Translations under genes and position numbers: made by a program
Assembly (NCBI GenBank): GCA_964035575.1
Contig: OZ037835.1
Coordinates: 930,001-994,000 of the forward strand
Source: Rhynchopus sp. YZ270_cl-10
Taxonomy: Eukaryota; Euglenozoa; Diplonemea; Diplonemida; Diplonemidae
Reading direction: 5' to 3'
Length of the DNA: 64,000 nt
In this document: positions 60,771 through 64,000 of the stretch, one piece after another
Numbering within the stretch: the first letter of the stretch is position 1
Layout of the letters: each line of letters starts with the position of its first letter
Notes under the pieces: generated by a model
What the model saw: only the letters and a program-made list of their open reading frames with translations
Databases searched by the model: none
What the model was told of the DNA's origin: nothing

Positions 60771-61571
60771 CTGAGAGGGGGCGGTGGGAGAAGCAGGGTG
60801 TCGGTGTGCTGAGTGGATGGGGGATGTTTGAGTGAATGGAACAAAGGTTGCTTTTGTAAGATGAATGTGCACCTCCTGCTACACACCATCTGCAGTGATC
60901 CAAGAACACATAGGGAGGGGTTGTGTGAGGTCGAAATGGTTTATGGGGTGGGATCTTGTTTTTGATTTCTTTTTCAAACTCATGAGAGAAGATAGGATGG
61001 CTGCAACATCCTTTGGTTGGGTAAGCAGCCTCACCGAAGCCTTTGCTTTGCATGTTTAAGAGAAGGGGTAACACAGAGAAGAGTTGAGATGAACCTGAGC
61101 CTCTCTGTGCTTGGACACCTCATAAAAGGGAAGCAAGATGCAATAAAACAGACCGACAGTTAACAAACAACACAGTCGTGTAAAGATCTTTGTGCAGAGC
61201 GAGATGTGGTTTTGGGTTTCTTTTTGGCGACTGAAAATGTGAATAATGTAATTTCGATATTTTCAAACTCTTTTTCGAGATATCGATTCTCCCAGTCAAC
61301 AGTAGATGACGACTTTTTGTGTAACACCTTCGAGAAGAATATTAGAACCCGACTTCAGAATATGATGAGAGAAGTAATACCGAATAAAAAGTTCTAGTTA
61401 TGTGACGGACAAAGAAAAACAAGACGGGGCAAACGCTTATTTCGTTTGACACTCAGCAAGCTGTTGTGTTGTTTCCCCACTGTACGATGCTGGTTGTGGC
61501 GTGTGGAAAAAGCTTAACGAAGCAACAGTCAGACTTTTCTCCTTTACCCTGTTGCAAAAAATTGGTACCGG
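60771..61571. other. Array spacer 5/6, proximal part
   Basis: Acceptor and motif as in the other spacers, then the spacer 2/3 type sequence (CTGTTGTGTTGTTTCCCCAC at 61460), cut at 61571 by inserted elements. Confidence 0.5.
61086..61121 (-). other. Hairpin motif H, array copy e
   Basis: GATGAACCTGAGCCTCTCTG, TGCTTGGACACCTC; one stem base changed (CTGAGC), leaving a G-U pair on the plus-sense reading only. Confidence 0.7.
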
Positions 61572-62886
61572 GGGGTATGTAACTTTGTGTATTAGTGTGT
61601 AAAATTTGACCGGCCCTTTGGGTGAAAAAAGAAAGAGTGAGGGGAGTTGGGTCCAGTCATAGGGGGTATAGCATATTTTTTGGAAAATTCTTCAAAAAAG
61701 CAAGGATTTTTGCTGGGCACAATGAAATTTTCAGAAAAATCCCGATTTTCGGCCAAATTTGGAGCAAATTATGACCCACCCACCCCGATTTTGGGTCAAA
61801 AACCGACTTCATTTTTGCACAGGAGTGCTTACGATTTCGTAAACCAGGGGTCCTCTGGATGCATGCATTGATAAACACAACACTGGAAATTGCAAGGAAC
61901 GGGTCTGCATGCGTGTTCTCTAGCCACTACAGTCACAGGGTATTGCGGCTGAATTTTGACTTGCGAAATTTTTTCGCGAACATCTATTTCTGAGGTTTTC
62001 TTTGGATTCTTTGGGCCATTTTATGACCTACCACGCCCGATTTTGGGCGATAAAACAAAATTTTGTCAGGTCAAACTCCGTACTTGTGAAAAGAATTGCT
62101 AAGGAAATGTGAAATATGCGTGTTTTTGTACACGAAATGTGGGCCCCTGTAGTAATGCATAAGGTGCATAATGCATATGGTTTACACCCAGCTCGTCAAA
62201 ACACCCGATTTTTGCGTTTTTTTGCACTTTTTGGTGCCCAAAAACCCAACTCAGGGGTCGAAATTTTCCCGAAAAAAAAATTTTTTTTTTTGAGATTTTT
62301 TGATTTTTTGACAAGGCGCTGGCCCATACAAAATGCACTGGTGGTGCAGAAAATGACTGGGGAATTAACTCTAGATGCTCAAAACAGCCCAATTCTTGCT
62401 TTTTTTGACTTTTTGGTCCCAGAAGGGGACCTAGGGTGTAGTGAGCAGGCCTCAAAAACACTTGTGAAAAAAAAATTTTGGGATTTTTTTTTTTGAGATT
62501 TTTTCAAAAATCGACTTGTTTTTGGTAAAAATCACGAAATTTTGGGTTCGCGGAACCGCGTTTTAGACCCCCCGAGATGCTCAAAAGTGCCAAATTTTGC
62601 TTTTAATGGCCTCAAATCGTCGAAATTAGCCCAATATAGGGGCAAAAAAAAAAATTCGAGGGTCTAGGTATGGAGAGCGAGCACCTTAGAAGCGTCGTAG
62701 GCAACCCGTGTTTTTTGTGTATAAATAGTACCCGGTCAAAATGCCGGTCAAAATGGGGTGCCGGTCAAATTACATACCCTATTTTGACCGGGTACTATTT
62801 GTACACAAAAATACCCGATTTTTTCGGGAATTTTTGACAACACACTGGTTTAGTTACCGGTCAGAACCGGTCAAATTACATACCCC
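61572..62886. mobile_element. Element family E, second copy, ends GGGGGGTATGTAA
   Basis: The left end GGGGGGTATGTAAC..TTTGACCGG returns inverted at 62855-62886. The interior repeats the ATGACCTACCACGCCCGATT and TTTTGCTTTTAATGGCCTC blocks of 26165-26945. It sits in the last array spacer, lengthening it to 3.2 kb. No coding frame. Confidence 0.65.
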
Positions 62887-62888
62887 CC

Positions 62889-63221
62889 ACCGTAAAAATA
62901 TTTATTCTGGGCTGTAACTATTCTGAGACAGAAGTATACTGGACCGGAACAAAACTGGAACACTTGGGGTTTTTGGGGGTGTCCCAGTTTTGTTCCGGCC
63001 CAGAACAGTTCTGTTGGGGTAGAATTTTTATCCCCATTCCCACCCCACCCAGGTGCATAGTGCATCTTTGGGCAAAAAAAATTCGTCGCACTCCTCGTTT
63101 TTTTTGACAAGGCACGGATACCCCCCCAAAACAATGCTGGTACGGAACAAAACTGGAACAATCGACGATTTTTTGGGGTGTTCCAGTTTTGTTCCGGCCC
63201 AGAATAAATATTTTTACGGTA
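62889..63221. mobile_element. 333-bp inverted-repeat element
   Basis: Ends ACCGTAAAAATATTTATTCT and the exact inverse at 63198-63221; two inner hairpins of GGAACAAAACTGGAACA with TGTTCCAGTTTTGTTCC. Confidence 0.85.
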
Positions 63222-63227
63222 TATAAA

Positions 63228-63467
63228 AATGCTCGAGAGACTCGTTCCTCTTTGCTTGTTGCTCAAAAGACTATAAACGGGGGGGGAAAAAGTAAAAGTT
63301 GTTTGTTGTTCGCTTCCTTTTTTTTTTCTTTCTTCTTCGACTTGATTTACGATATGGATGTGTTTGCCTGAAGTACAGAAAGTGTCGTGGAGCACAGGGG
63401 GGAAAAGAGGGGAAACAAGCGGGGAGCGGATACGCCGACGCGCGACTTTTCACGAGGGTCTCGAGCA
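63228..63467. mobile_element. AAAATGCTCGAGA inverted-repeat element, copy B
   Basis: Same 13-base ends as 35609-35862, about 240 bp long; adjacent to the previous element. Confidence 0.65.
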
Positions 63468-63926
63468 TTTTGTCAAATACTACGTGTTTACTTTAAAAAA
63501 AAAAACACAAACAACCCCCCACCACAACAGACGAGTCACTTCACCAATAATACCTCACAGCCTCATCTTGGGCAAATGCCCTGTGCAGGAACTAGACAAA
63601 AACTGATGTTCACACACATCACACATAACCCTTTCCCTCACAAAGCCCTGCACAGGAACTATGCAGAACGCATTTCCACATTCCTTTCTTCCTCATCTCC
63701 CTCAGCTCAACAAACAGCTCCAATCACCCGCAGGCCCATGCCGTAGAAGCACGACCCAACGAACCACTACTGCTGCTCTGCGGCAGGACACGTCAGGGAC
63801 AGCAACACATTCGCACCACGTCTGTTCACAAGCATGTCTCCGAGAGTCGACCCACCTGCCGAGCAGTGCTCCTTCGCCACCTGCATGAAGTAGCCTGCCT
63901 CCAGCACTGTCGCCACACCCTGGCCT
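63468..63926. other. Array spacer 5/6, distal part
   Basis: Resumes the spacer sequence (CACCACAACAGACGAG, then CAATCACCCGCAG), with an extra ~170 bases before the sixth gene's stop codon. Confidence 0.5.
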
Positions 63927-64000
63927 TCACGAACACACACACCCACTGCAGCGTGACTGCGTTGCCACAACAGTTCCTTTAAAGGTAGAACGCAAGGGGA
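63927..64000 (-). CDS. Ubl-WD40 array gene 6, C-terminal end only
   Basis: The last 24 codons on the minus strand read LRSTFKGTVVATQSRCSGCV and end CS; the gene continues past the window end. Tail type matches gene 4. Confidence 0.75.
   Translation of the reverse strand, partial: PLRSTFKGTVVATQSRCSGCVCS

Noticed and set aside
52164-60774. Plus-strand frames opposite the array genes (e.g. 52164-52703, 58116-58757)
   Set aside because: Antisense shadows of well-conserved minus-strand genes; His/Thr-rich and without independent conservation.
60757-61074. 106-residue N-terminal extension of array gene 5
   Set aside because: It runs through the conserved spacer and acceptor that the other copies have; all siblings start at the MEIWFECTTSG methionine.

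Overview
This window looks like a nuclear chromosome segment of a protist. The genes are far apart, GT-AG introns can be placed with matching phases, the intergenic DNA is full of short inverted-repeat transposons, satellites and homopolymer runs, and every host gene I can support reads on the minus strand. Several start codons lie 10-21 bases after a polypyrimidine tract ending in AG, as expected for spliced-leader trans-splicing (or 5'-UTR introns). One-strand gene order, possible trans-splicing, cis introns and a tyrosine-recombinase retroelement would fit a euglenozoan such as a diplonemid, but no spliced-leader gene, rRNA or tRNA is visible and the lineage call is inference.

Layout. 1-14.1 kb: no convincing gene; two hAT-type non-autonomous elements with exact 8-bp target duplications (1306-3136, 6374-7040), Tc1/mariner-like MITEs, and the first copies of a ~35-base hairpin motif. 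14.2-22.7 kb: three minus-strand genes: a secreted CUB-CUB-CUB-LRR protein (perhaps with a sushi-like tail), a membrane-anchored coiled-coil protein, and a multi-exon gene joining an arginine-type ADP-ribosyltransferase fold to a C-terminal PDZ domain. 22.7-25.3 kb: hairpins and ACACAGGT minisatellites. 25.3-35.4 kb: a four-exon Ser/Pro-rich gene (539 aa); its third intron is 7.8 kb and holds a ~7 kb DNA transposon with long nested inverted arms and an intact hAT-type transposase on the opposite strand. 35.4-41.8 kb: nested inverted-repeat elements. 41.8-43.0 kb: an intact orphan ORF of 394 aa. 43.4-48.7 kb: a whole-looking tyrosine-recombinase retroelement with split direct repeats. 48.7-51.0 kb: satellites and zinc-finger gene fragments. 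51.5-64.0 kb: a head-to-tail array of five complete genes and the end of a sixth, each encoding a ubiquitin-like N-terminus, a WD40-like beta-propeller and a Cys-rich tail.

Most interesting: (1) In the array the N- and C-termini are almost invariant, while variation falls in about twelve short windows spaced ~20 residues apart, as if one face of the propeller were being diversified; the copies are also mosaics of each other. (2) The ADP-ribosyltransferase-PDZ protein. (3) The hairpin motif, found at nine dispersed sites and in every complete array spacer, always in the same orientation as the genes, with pairing kept by G-U and compensatory changes on the minus-strand RNA.
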